The notes: generated from the sequence alone by a model not told the origin. Shown: positions 1 through 6,610, numbered from the stretch's first letter. The stretch: 6,788 bases of DNA from Ruminococcaceae bacterium UBA2806 (GCA_002351795.1 DEHG01000098.1:1-6788), one strand, 5' to 3'. Translations and numbers: made by a program.

Positions 1-2
1 CT

Positions 3-18
3 GTCGGGGCGACCCGAC
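3..18 (+). repeat. Perfect 6-bp hairpin with GCGA (GNRA) loop
   Basis: GTCGGG (3-8) pairs with CCCGAC (13-18) around the loop GCGA. Read on the plus strand the loop is a GNRA tetraloop, which favours a plus-strand RNA. It is followed by CTCTTTC, too poor in T to be a convincing terminator. A related CTGTCGGG...GACC string starts the leader of the tRNA at the other end of the window. Confidence 0.4.
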
Positions 19-43
19 CTCTTTCAAAACAGTCCACCGGACA

Positions 44-74
44 CCCGCACCCCCATGCACCCCGCAGCCTCCCC
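44..74 (-). other. Putative G-quadruplex motif
   Basis: On the minus strand there are four G tracts of 4, 4, 5 and 3 G (plus-strand C tracts 71-74, 60-63, 50-54 and 44-46), separated by loops of 7, 5 and 3 nt. This meets the standard pattern of four G3+ tracts with loops of 1-7 nt. It lies downstream of the minus-strand operon, beyond its terminal hairpin, so it would be in RNA only if transcription reads through. Folding is not shown. Confidence 0.45.
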
Positions 75-141
75 AAAGGCTGGCGAAACTTTTTTACTTT
101 AGACTTTCACGGATTCAGGTATCACTGAAAAGCCGCAGCAA

Positions 142-173
142 GGGACTGCCGCACAGATCAGTGCAGCAGCCCC
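142..173 (-). terminator. Strong hairpin after the operon's last stop codon
   Basis: On the minus strand a 13-bp stem (173-161 with 154-142) encloses a 6-nt loop and begins 14 nt after the TAA of the last gene. Two pairs are G-U on the minus strand but would be A-C mismatches on the plus strand, so the structure suits minus-strand RNA. The bases after it (TTGCTGCGGCTTTTC) lack a proper U tract, so it is not a textbook intrinsic terminator. It may instead protect the 3' end or act with a termination factor. Confidence 0.5.
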
Positions 174-187
174 CCGAAAAGATGTCA

Positions 188-925
188 TTATTTTTTTGTC
201 TGTTCATCAGGCGGAGGAAGCAGGTTACGGCTGTTCCTTATCATTCTGTTGAATTCCTTCCTGTGCCGGTACTTGATTATAATAAACAACACTACCGAAC
301 GAAGCCCTACAAGCGTAGCTATTGCTCCAAGGATTATACATAAAAGCCCGAAAACAGAATTATGTTCCAGATACATAAACGCAAGTCCTATTATCATAAC
401 AGGTATTCCTGCCGCCAAAGAGATAACGATCGATGATACTTTGTATTTCAGCTTTCCTGCGGTAGTGCGCTCCTCATCCTCCGCTATTTCCTCCGGAGTT
501 TTTGCCGCCCTCCTGTTAAGATTCGACAAAGTATATATGCCTATGATAATAAACGGAAGAGATGCGATCATTATAATAAAACCAATATAAGTCATGGTCT
601 TGGTCTTGACATTCTCAGGATAATCCTTATCATACAAAAGCGTCAGCCTGTCACCGACTCTCCATTGCTCCTCGAACTGACCAAGCTGTATATTTTCATA
701 TTTTTGCCCGTCTATCTCATATGTCACAAGTGTAACGATATGATCGGTAGAAACAGCGTCATCGCTTGTGACCTTTTTAAATCCGGTTATTACAGCATTG
801 GTTTGTTTTTCGCCTATTGAAGTAATCTGCATTGTACTGACAAATGTACCTGCAACTATCAGAACAATGCCAATTATAATCAGCAGTATTCTTGTAAATC
901 TGCCGACATTAGATACAGGTTCCAC
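188..925 (-). CDS. Four-helix membrane protein with DUF3592-like ectodomain
   Basis: This 245-residue protein has no known function. Helix 1 is at about 10-30 and helix 2 at about 112-135. Between them lies a domain (about 38-108) with the DUF3592 pattern: an N-terminal 'A-V-I-T-G' strand, 'TYEIDGQKY', then 'VGDRLTLLYDKDYPE'. Helix 1 starts after a short N-terminus, so this domain probably faces outward. A charged cytoplasmic loop (136-160, 'TPEEIAEDEE') is followed by a helical pair at about 163-185 and 190-218, and a basic tail. The GTG start is chosen because a GGGGG ribosome site (935-939) sits 9 nt before it and the in-frame codons upstream run into a stop. The gene begins 5 nt after the lipoprotein gene ends, so the two are very likely co-translated. 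It ends with tandem stops TAA-TGA. The ectodomain resembles that of the protein encoded at 2268-3059 (shared TSDD and GD+L...Y....P signatures), suggesting a common role around the lipoprotein. Confidence 0.85.
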   Translation of the reverse strand: MEPVSNVGRFTRILLIIIGIVLIVAGTFVSTMQITSIGEKQTNAVITGFKKVTSDDAVSTDHIVTLVTYEIDGQKYENIQLGQFEEQWRVGDRLTLLYDKDYPENVKTKTMTYIGFIIMIASLPFIIIGIYTLSNLNRRAAKTPEEIAEDEERTTAGKLKYKVSSIVISLAAGIPVMIIGLAFMYLEHNSVFGLLCIILGAIATLVGLRSVVLFIIIKYRHRKEFNRMIRNSRNLLPPPDEQTKK

Positions 926-930
926 TCACA

Positions 931-2202
931 TCAACCCCCTGTTTCTATCATCCTGTCAAAGACCAGAGTCCTTGAAAGAGTATTGAAATAGATCACATAC
1001 TTATAATTTGTTGTCGTTTCATTGAGCGAGTATTGGTCGATAGCCGCCCTTGCATATTCATTGGCTTTTTTAAATTCATCATAGGATTCATATTTGATCG
1101 AAAGATCATATATCCCGTCAGCAGTATCATGAGTTCTGAACAGCTCTGTCATATTTTCCTTTGTACCCTCTCCGTCTTTCAGATAAAGACCGTTCTGTAT
1201 ATGATAATTCAGAGTATCAGTCTTGCATACAGGCACGCCCAGCATTATCAGCTGAGGGTCAATTGTACGCTGATGCATGGTCATATCATCTGTCGTATTC
1301 AGAAAGCCGTAATTAGGCGGATTGCAGTGATCACTTGTCCATGTTGTATTGTCCGCAGTCAGATCGACATTATAATAATCTCCTTCGATCCTGACAATAT
1401 TCCATGAATGATTTGAATAAACAGATGTAACATTCCATGCCTGTGTTCCTATAACGGTAAGACATTCAAATCCAAGCTTTCTCATGACCCATTCAAACGA
1501 TTTGCTGAAGCCCTCACACCTTGCAAAATGTTTACAAAGAGTACCGTATATAGATCCGGAATGATCATTGACTTCTTCATATTTAGCATTTGTGAAAATA
1601 TCGTCATATACTATTTTCTCTTTTTCATATTCGCTTTTTCCCTCAGTTTTCTGCTTCATTATGCCGATATAGGTATCGAGTTTTTTTACGGCAGGCTCAT
1701 ATTCATTTTCCTTCATGCAGTAAGAAAACTTTACTCCCGTAACATCCTCGTCCGGTCCGTATTCAGGGAAGTAATCTCCAGTGACCTGGATAAGCTCCGG
1801 ACAGTCATAATTGAGCAGTATCATCAGCAGAGTCAGTTCATCATCTGTTGTCGGAGTATCAAAGACTACCGATTCTTTAAAATCCATCACTGCGCTGTAT
1901 AATTCAACAAACCTGTATTTTTGTTCGGCAGTCAGCTTATTTACGAAGTATTTTTTTTCATAATCCTGTAGTTTTGCAAGATCCTCAGCTGTAGCCTTTT
2001 TAGGTATGCGTACTTCTGAGCTTTCGGGAACGACTATTCCCGGAGGTACTATATGCTGACTGTTTTCGGATATTTCCGAGGATTCCTCTTCAAAGCTTTC
2101 ATTTGACAGCTTGCTCTCAGTATTTTCTGTTTTTCCATTGCAGCCGGACAATAATATGATACATAAAAAAACTGCTAAACAACGTATTATTCTGATTTTC
2201 AT
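931..2202 (-). CDS. Transglutaminase-like surface lipoprotein
   Basis: The 423-residue protein starts with a lipoprotein signal: a basic N-terminus, a hydrophobic stretch 8-19 and lipobox L-S-G-C with the lipid-bearing Cys21. A Ser/Glu-rich linker (about 22-60) follows, then a helical region. The transglutaminase-like core (Transglut_core type) lies at about 195-285 and shows the whole catalytic triad: Cys229 in 'ARCEGFSKSF', His265 in 'NHSWNIV' and Asp280 in 'YYNVDLTAD'. Proteins of this group cleave or cross-link peptide amide bonds. In clostridial surface proteins the substrate is usually unknown, so I make no claim beyond a Cys-protease or transglutaminase fold that looks active. The C-terminal part (about 330-423) is not recognised. 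The mature protein should be anchored to the outer face of the membrane. The ATG is supported by GGGGG (2211-2215) 8 nt upstream. It sits between two genes for DUF3592-like membrane proteins and is likely an enzyme working with them. Confidence 0.88.
   Translation of the reverse strand: MKIRIIRCLAVFLCIILLSGCNGKTENTESKLSNESFEEESSEISENSQHIVPPGIVVPESSEVRIPKKATAEDLAKLQDYEKKYFVNKLTAEQKYRFVELYSAVMDFKESVVFDTPTTDDELTLLMILLNYDCPELIQVTGDYFPEYGPDEDVTGVKFSYCMKENEYEPAVKKLDTYIGIMKQKTEGKSEYEKEKIVYDDIFTNAKYEEVNDHSGSIYGTLCKHFARCEGFSKSFEWVMRKLGFECLTVIGTQAWNVTSVYSNHSWNIVRIEGDYYNVDLTADNTTWTSDHCNPPNYGFLNTTDDMTMHQRTIDPQLIMLGVPVCKTDTLNYHIQNGLYLKDGEGTKENMTELFRTHDTADGIYDLSIKYESYDEFKKANEYARAAIDQYSLNETTTNYKYVIYFNTLSRTLVFDRMIETGG
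935..939 (-). promoter_or_regulatory. Ribosome site deciding GTG start at 925
   Basis: GGGGG on the minus strand lies 9 nt before GTG and just before the TGA of the preceding gene. No ATG in this frame offers an alternative near the start. Confidence 0.55.
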
Positions 2203-2223
2203 GATCTTATCCCCCGCATTTTA

Positions 2224-2252
2224 AATATACTGTTGATAACATCCGCCGTAAA
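2224..2252 (-). promoter_or_regulatory. Possible weak internal promoter before lipoprotein gene
   Basis: In the only sizeable intergenic gap of the operon (65 nt), TTTACG (2247-2252) and TATATT (2224-2229) are separated by exactly 17 bp on the minus strand: 4/6 and 5/6 matches to the sigma-A consensus. A start about 7 nt downstream would leave a very short leader before the ATG at 2202. Such matches arise by chance in AT-rich DNA, so this is tentative. Confidence 0.3.
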
Positions 2253-2267
2253 ATTATCCGGAATTGT

Positions 2268-3059
2268 TCATGTTCCCGGCGCAAACGGATCGGCAAAATC
2301 CCCGCTGTCATCAGAGCCGGACGAAATATCCGTATATGACGCATTCGGATCAAAAGAATTACCAGTTCCGGAGGTCTGTCCTGAGCCATCTCCCTGTGCG
2401 CCGTCTTCATCATATCCTGTATATGAGGCAAAGGGATCAACATATGAATCCATAACATTGCTGCTGAAAACATCGCTTGCGGCATAATCTATTGATTTAT
2501 CGTCAAGACCGCTTTCAGCGCCAAGCTCACCCATATATCCGATCTCATCGGGTTTTGTGAACTTCGGAACATATCCGTGTCTGTTGCGGATTATGGTATC
2601 CACATTAAGAAATATCACAACAGCGCAGGCTGCTATTATCAAGGCAAGTATGATATAAGCCGCAGTATAATCCGGATAAAGAAAAGCGGGATGACAGAAT
2701 GAGGGATCCTCTGTCCTGTAATAGATATCAAGCTTATCTCCGATATCAATATCCTTTAGTCTGCTGTCCGTTTCAGTCATTCTTACTGTGAAAGGAAATT
2801 CCCCGTCAGCAGTTTTCGCCTGAAATTCGACATCAATATAATAGGTTTCTCCCGAATCGTCGCTTGTTATTGATTTATTGATACATGAAGCCTCTGTCTT
2901 TTCATGAGGTTCACTTAACATTTCATACCTGCCGCCGGAAGTCGCAATTACAATGATAACAATAATGCAGATCAAAGCTGCTGCAGCGGCAGCTATTACC
3001 AAAGCGATCGGCGGAATATTAATCTTTTTAGTTTTTTCCTGATCTTTCTTTTCAGACAT
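2268..3059 (-). CDS. Two-helix membrane protein, DUF3592-like ectodomain, acidic tail
   Basis: This 263-residue protein has unknown function. A lysine-rich N-terminus (1-15) precedes helix 1 (about 17-40, with a run of Ala). The outward domain (about 41-133) shows the DUF3592-like features 'TSDD', 'YYIDVEFQAK' and 'IGDKLDIYYRTEDPS', and has two Cys (59 and 122) that might form a disulfide. Helix 2 is at about 134-156. The cytoplasmic tail (157-263) is acidic, rich in Gly, Ser and Asp and probably disordered, with a recurring short motif: DPFASYT (208-214), DPNASYT (237-243) and DPFAPGT at the very end. Three in-frame ATGs cluster at the start. I chose the third because AAGGA (3068-3072) is 8 nt from it, while the others lie 0-3 nt from that site. 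The gene begins 15 nt after the transporter gene ends. The domain plan (helix, ectodomain, helix) matches the first half of the protein encoded at 188-925. Confidence 0.82.
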   Translation of the reverse strand: MSEKKDQEKTKKINIPPIALVIAAAAAALICIIVIIVIATSGGRYEMLSEPHEKTEASCINKSITSDDSGETYYIDVEFQAKTADGEFPFTVRMTETDSRLKDIDIGDKLDIYYRTEDPSFCHPAFLYPDYTAAYIILALIIAACAVVIFLNVDTIIRNRHGYVPKFTKPDEIGYMGELGAESGLDDKSIDYAASDVFSSNVMDSYVDPFASYTGYDEDGAQGDGSGQTSGTGNSFDPNASYTDISSGSDDSGDFADPFAPGT

Positions 3060-3067
3060 ATTCATCA

Positions 3068-3072
3068 TCCTT
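3068..3072 (-). promoter_or_regulatory. Ribosome site selecting third ATG at 3059
   Basis: AAGGA on the minus strand lies 8 nt before the ATG at 3059. The ATGs at 3068 and 3065 overlap or crowd this site, so the protein probably begins M-S-E-K-K. Confidence 0.55.
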
Positions 3073-3074
3073 AA

Positions 3075-5168
3075 TCAAAGATTTTTTCTTCTTTCTCTGA
3101 GCTTTTCAAGTATCTGCGGATCCATATTTTTCATCCTGTCCTCAATATAGCTTCTTCTGCTTTCAATAAGCTCTTCAAGCCTTATGAGTCTTTCAGGATC
3201 ATCTTTAAGCTCGCTTTCAAGACGTATCTCTATACGGTCAAGTATCTCATCCTCATCAAACATATTTACCCGACCCCATAATGTATGCTTTTCGGCAGCT
3301 TTGAATTCCTCAGCCGTGATATTTTCACTGAAAAGCATTTCTATCAGTTCTCCGGCAATACGTTCACGGTAAGATTCGGCATTTTCACCGAATACCCATT
3401 CAAGCTCCGGCTGGATACCCTTTGCCCTGCGGCTTATATGATGCGGTCTGTCACCCGCAAGCTCTTTAAGCCTGTCATCGTCTTCCGTAGGATAGGGATA
3501 ATGTATACCGGCATCTCTCAGCGCAAGATCTGTTGTCATTCTCACTGCACCGGATTCCAGAAGTCTTTCCGTCCCGTATTCTCTTATACGGTCGTTTACT
3601 TCTCCTACATGCTCGGTGATATAAAGACTTATTCCCCTCTTCTGATAATCGTCATACATCATCAGAAGCCTCTGGGCAGCCGTTATATCAATATTTCCGC
3701 AGGCTCCCGCATTAATGATTATTACCTTTGTATCTTCCCTTACAGCCTTTTCGATATCGCTTTGAAGGGTATCTATATTGGCAAAGAAAATATTCCCGCC
3801 GAATCTGTAAATAATTACATTTTTAATCGGTTTAGCCTCACTGTTTCTCCTTAGTGAATAGAAATTGTTTTCCTTTCCCTCAATAACTCCGAGGAAGGCC
3901 CTCGGCGGGATCACCGCACGGATTATTACTGCAATAAAGGAAAGAACTATCCCGATAATTACTCCGTAAACTGTACCAAACAGCATTACCGCTGAAAAAG
4001 CGCCGATAAAAATATAAAACTCTGTACGGCTGTGTCTGAAATAATGGACAGCCTCCCTGAACTCACAGGCATTTATCAGTGCAGAAACAACAATTGAAGT
4101 CAGCACCGGCACAGGCAGATATTTTATCATCGGCGCAGCCGCATACAATACTACAAGCATGAAAAGCCCCGCAGAAACGGAAAGCCACTGAGAACGTGCA
4201 CCGAACTGTCTTACTATCCCTGTTCTTGAAACGCTTGCATTGACAGGACAGCAGCCGCTGAATGCCGAAACAAAATTAGCCGCAGAATACGCAAGTATCT
4301 CCCTGTTATTATCAAGCTTATAACCATCCTTCATTGCATTGCTGCCGCTTGCAAGAAGGGATTCCGCAAGAATGACAGCCGCAACCGAAAGCGATGATAT
4401 CATATAATCGCTTACCTGAGAAAACGACCCGAAGGAAACAAAACCCTCAAGACCATGAAAACCGCTTTCCACATCAGGCAGCAGCTTTACGCCTGAACTG
4501 CCGAAATCTATAAAATACCCCGCCGCAGCTGCCGCAGCCATTACAATGACCGACATAGGCAGCTTTGGAGCAAATTTTTTTGCTGTCATTATCAGCGCAA
4601 TGGATACTGCACTCATAACAAACGAAAGCGGGTGAAAATCCGACGCCTGTTCAATAATATGTACGACAAGCTCAGGGGCTTCCCCTGTTCCGGGACCGCC
4701 GCCGAAAAGCTTGGGTATCTGCATCATAATTATAGTCACACAAATACCGGTAACAAAGCCTCCCATCACAGAGGCCGATATGTATTTTACTATCCTTCCC
4801 GCCTTTATCAGATAAAACAGCAGCAGCCAGAATGCAACAAACATCGTCAGCGTCGGAACAACTCTTACAGCTTCTTCTGAGCCTTCCGCAATACCCATTG
4901 CGGCGATAATTCCGCCGACAAGGGCAGCGGGCGCTGCATCAACGCCGAAAACAAAATCACGGGTCGTTGTCAGCAATCCGAAAATGATTATTGTAAAAAC
5001 CGATCCGTACAATCCGTACTGCATCGGCAGTCCCGCTATCTGGGCATAACCCATTGAAATAGGTATAGATATCAAGGCGGCGATCACACCGCCGGAAATA
5101 TCTTTTATAAACTGTGCAAAGGAGGAAGGAATAAATTTTTGTTTATAAAACGCAGCGATCTTATTCAA
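3075..5168 (-). CDS. SulP-family anion transporter with STAS domain
   Basis: This is an integral membrane transporter of the SulP/SLC26 family, 697 residues from the TTG start. The transport domain (about 18-415) shows the family hallmarks: 'GYAQIAGLP' in the first helix (40-48), 'ESLLASG' with Glu269, 'DNNREIL' (286-292), and 'PVNASVSRT' (308-316), which matches the substrate-site segment of sulfate-type members. A cytoplasmic STAS domain (about 450-555) follows. Its conserved loop reads 'GNIDITAA', with Thr496 where anti-sigma antagonists carry a phosphorylatable Ser. SulP members carry sulfate, bicarbonate or dicarboxylates, and the substrate cannot be told from sequence. Beyond STAS is an unusual 140-residue charged, helical tail (see findings). 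The start is chosen because AGAGGA lies 8 nt before TTG 5168. GTG 5216 would add 16 residues and overlap the upstream gene by 44 nt without a good ribosome site. With the TTG start the gene begins 4 nt after the upstream stop, a typical operon spacing. Confidence 0.92.
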   Translation of the reverse strand: MNKIAAFYKQKFIPSSFAQFIKDISGGVIAALISIPISMGYAQIAGLPMQYGLYGSVFTIIIFGLLTTTRDFVFGVDAAPAALVGGIIAAMGIAEGSEEAVRVVPTLTMFVAFWLLLFYLIKAGRIVKYISASVMGGFVTGICVTIIMMQIPKLFGGGPGTGEAPELVVHIIEQASDFHPLSFVMSAVSIALIMTAKKFAPKLPMSVIVMAAAAAAGYFIDFGSSGVKLLPDVESGFHGLEGFVSFGSFSQVSDYMISSLSVAAVILAESLLASGSNAMKDGYKLDNNREILAYSAANFVSAFSGCCPVNASVSRTGIVRQFGARSQWLSVSAGLFMLVVLYAAAPMIKYLPVPVLTSIVVSALINACEFREAVHYFRHSRTEFYIFIGAFSAVMLFGTVYGVIIGIVLSFIAVIIRAVIPPRAFLGVIEGKENNFYSLRRNSEAKPIKNVIIYRFGGNIFFANIDTLQSDIEKAVREDTKVIIINAGACGNIDITAAQRLLMMYDDYQKRGISLYITEHVGEVNDRIREYGTERLLESGAVRMTTDLALRDAGIHYPYPTEDDDRLKELAGDRPHHISRRAKGIQPELEWVFGENAESYRERIAGELIEMLFSENITAEEFKAAEKHTLWGRVNMFDEDEILDRIEIRLESELKDDPERLIRLEELIESRRSYIEDRMKNMDPQILEKLRERRKNL

Positions 5169-5172
5169 TGCT

Positions 5173-6603
5173 TTATCCTCTGTTTTTATACCTTCTGAAT
5201 ACACCGCTGCTGTCACGGTAATATGCAGAACCTACAGGCTTTTCAAGATATTCTATAATATCGGGATCAAAATTGCATATGGTATTAAGACTGAATATTT
5301 CCGAATGAGAAACATCGCTCATATATTCATCATCCTCATTACCGGCAAAGAATCTCCAGCCGCTGTCAAATTTATCATTATCGGGCTTTTCCCTTATCAT
5401 AAATCCCACACGGAATCCGTCAACGGTTATCTTGTCAGTTGCATAGCAGCCGTCTGCGCCGTTCCATTCTATCATCTGTTCTATCGAGCTTCTCGGTATA
5501 GCCCACTTCTTCCCGCCGTTTTCGGCAGCGCAGGAATTTGGTCTTTCGGGGATAATAACATCTATTTCCTCCGGTTCAAGTTTTTCAACAAGCCGATTGA
5601 AAAGAGCATTATGCCCGTTGTTTATTTTATACATCATTTCTTCCTCATACAATGGTATTATCCTGAGGAATGAAACCTCTTCATTGTTTTCAACTATGCA
5701 TTTATCACGGTAAGGAGTGTCAACGAAAACATCATTGAATATCACGCCGTTATATCCCACGGATTCATCCATAGGTTCCCCGTATGAAATACTGTGTCCT
5801 GCGGCAAGCCATGATTTTTCAAACTGGAGCATTTCTCCGAACTGACGCATTATTTTTGCGATCCACGAAAACTTTTCCTTTATATCATCCATTGAATAAT
5901 ACGAGGGCAAAAAGGCTGCCATTTCAATTCTATGGATCTGACCCGTATTTTTATCCGTTCCCGAATATGCGCCTATCCCCACAGATACAAGCTTATAGAA
6001 ATCATTCGTTTCGTCAGGTTTGATAATAAGGCAGTTTATGGAATGGGGGTTTTCTCTGCATTCATCTCCGGGAACTGCAAGAACATCGGCTATCCTTCCG
6101 AAATGCTTTGAAATGAATGCGGCGACAATGCAGGCGTCATTTTCGCTGTAAAACTCCAGCTCATCCGATCTGTCCCCGAAAATATTATTCCATGCATCCT
6201 CATCAAGCTCCTTAGCGATCTGTGAAGCATGATCAAATTTGTTTTCCTCGCCCGTTTCCTGATAAACAAGGCAAAGCAGCAGCCACGGTTCAACACAAGT
6301 CTCGTCGATCTCAATACAGGTCTTAGCCTCTTTTACTGCCGCACGGTAATGATGAAGTCCGAACAAAGCGCCCGCCATTTCAAGATGATAGCCAATATCA
6401 TCATCGCTTGTTTCTTCCTCAATATCCTTGAGGGTACTTATAGCCTCATGATATTTTGCACACTGTGAAAGGGCATGGGCAAGCATCAGATGAAGCTCTA
6501 TCCCAAGCTCTTCTTCATCAAGCTCACGAATTCTTTCCACGACCTCAGAAAACTTTCCTTCATTCATAAGTTCGTCCATCTCATACAAAAATTCATTATC
6601 CAC
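5173..6603 (-). CDS. TPR-SUFU-DUF2185 (Imm33-like) fusion protein
   Basis: A 476-residue soluble protein with no signal peptide or membrane helix. Residues 1-135 form helical pairs typical of tetratricopeptide repeats (for example 'ALSQCAKYHEAISTLKDI' and 'AGALFGLHHYRAAVKEAK'). About 175-340 reads like a bacterial SUFU (suppressor of fused) domain: an initial 'INCLIIKP' strand, 'IEMAAFLP', 'GEMLQFEKSWLAAGHSI' and 'FLRIIPLYEEEM'. About 385-470 matches DUF2185/Imm33: 'DKITVDGFRVGFMIREKPDN', 'SGWRFFAGNEDDEYM' and 'LNTICNFDPDII'. SUFU and DUF2185 are both families described as immunity proteins of polymorphic toxin systems, while TPRs usually bind protein partners. A role as a multi-domain immunity or protein-binding factor is inference. 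No toxin gene is adjacent. It is the first gene of the operon. The GTG start is chosen because GGAGGT (6611-6616) is 7-8 nt upstream. An ATG two codons earlier (6607-6609) is only 2 nt from that site. Confidence 0.87.
   Translation of the reverse strand: MDNEFLYEMDELMNEGKFSEVVERIRELDEEELGIELHLMLAHALSQCAKYHEAISTLKDIEEETSDDDIGYHLEMAGALFGLHHYRAAVKEAKTCIEIDETCVEPWLLLCLVYQETGEENKFDHASQIAKELDEDAWNNIFGDRSDELEFYSENDACIVAAFISKHFGRIADVLAVPGDECRENPHSINCLIIKPDETNDFYKLVSVGIGAYSGTDKNTGQIHRIEMAAFLPSYYSMDDIKEKFSWIAKIMRQFGEMLQFEKSWLAAGHSISYGEPMDESVGYNGVIFNDVFVDTPYRDKCIVENNEEVSFLRIIPLYEEEMMYKINNGHNALFNRLVEKLEPEEIDVIIPERPNSCAAENGGKKWAIPRSSIEQMIEWNGADGCYATDKITVDGFRVGFMIREKPDNDKFDSGWRFFAGNEDDEYMSDVSHSEIFSLNTICNFDPDIIEYLEKPVGSAYYRDSSGVFRRYKNRG
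5177..5182 (-). promoter_or_regulatory. Ribosome site supporting TTG start of transporter
   Basis: CAGAGG on the minus strand ends 8 nt before TTG (5166-5168) and adjoins the TAA of the upstream gene (5173-5175), suggesting translational coupling. It is the only good ribosome site near the transporter's N-terminus. Confidence 0.55.
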
Positions 6604-6610
6604 TGCCATC

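Larger units (their letters stand above)
1..187. other. Gene-free, C-rich, hairpin-bearing left flank
   Basis: I see no coding region or recognisable RNA gene here. The plus strand is strongly C-rich from about 33 to 74, unlike the AT-richer genes beside it. It carries several short inverted repeats: GTCGGG/CCCGAC with a GCGA loop (3-18), GTCC/GGAC (32-42) and CAGCCT/AGGCTG (65-82, followed after a gap by six T at 90-95). The composition and the stacked small hairpins resemble the intergenic repeat blocks found in many Ruminococcus-type genomes. That is an impression from memory, not a demonstrated repeat, since only one copy is in the window. It may also include the 3' flank of a plus-strand transcription unit lying before the window. 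Confidence 0.5.

Noticed and set aside
65..95. CAGCCT/AGGCTG hairpin followed by six T as a plus-strand terminator
   Set aside because: The stem is only 6 bp and the T run starts 7 nt after it, so it does not fit an intrinsic terminator. The T run is noted but not called.
249..986. Plus-strand frames of 113 and 72 codons opposite the last membrane-protein gene
   Set aside because: Antisense to a gene with well-placed helices and a ribosome site; no independent coding signal.
1033..1902. Two 124-codon plus-strand frames antisense to the lipoprotein gene
   Set aside because: Their residue content (Ile, Phe and Cys-rich) is what the reverse complement of an AT-biased gene gives, and the minus frame has a lipobox and catalytic triad.
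2207..2485. A 92-codon minus-strand frame in another phase overlapping the end of the 2268-3059 gene
   Set aside because: It overlaps a supported gene and lacks a ribosome site; Met/Arg/His-rich content is typical of an off-frame reading.
3285..3854. A 189-codon open frame on the plus strand inside the transporter gene
   Set aside because: It lies wholly antisense to a clearly recognised SulP/STAS gene, has no convincing ribosome site, and its protein shows no domain. It is a shadow of the real frame.
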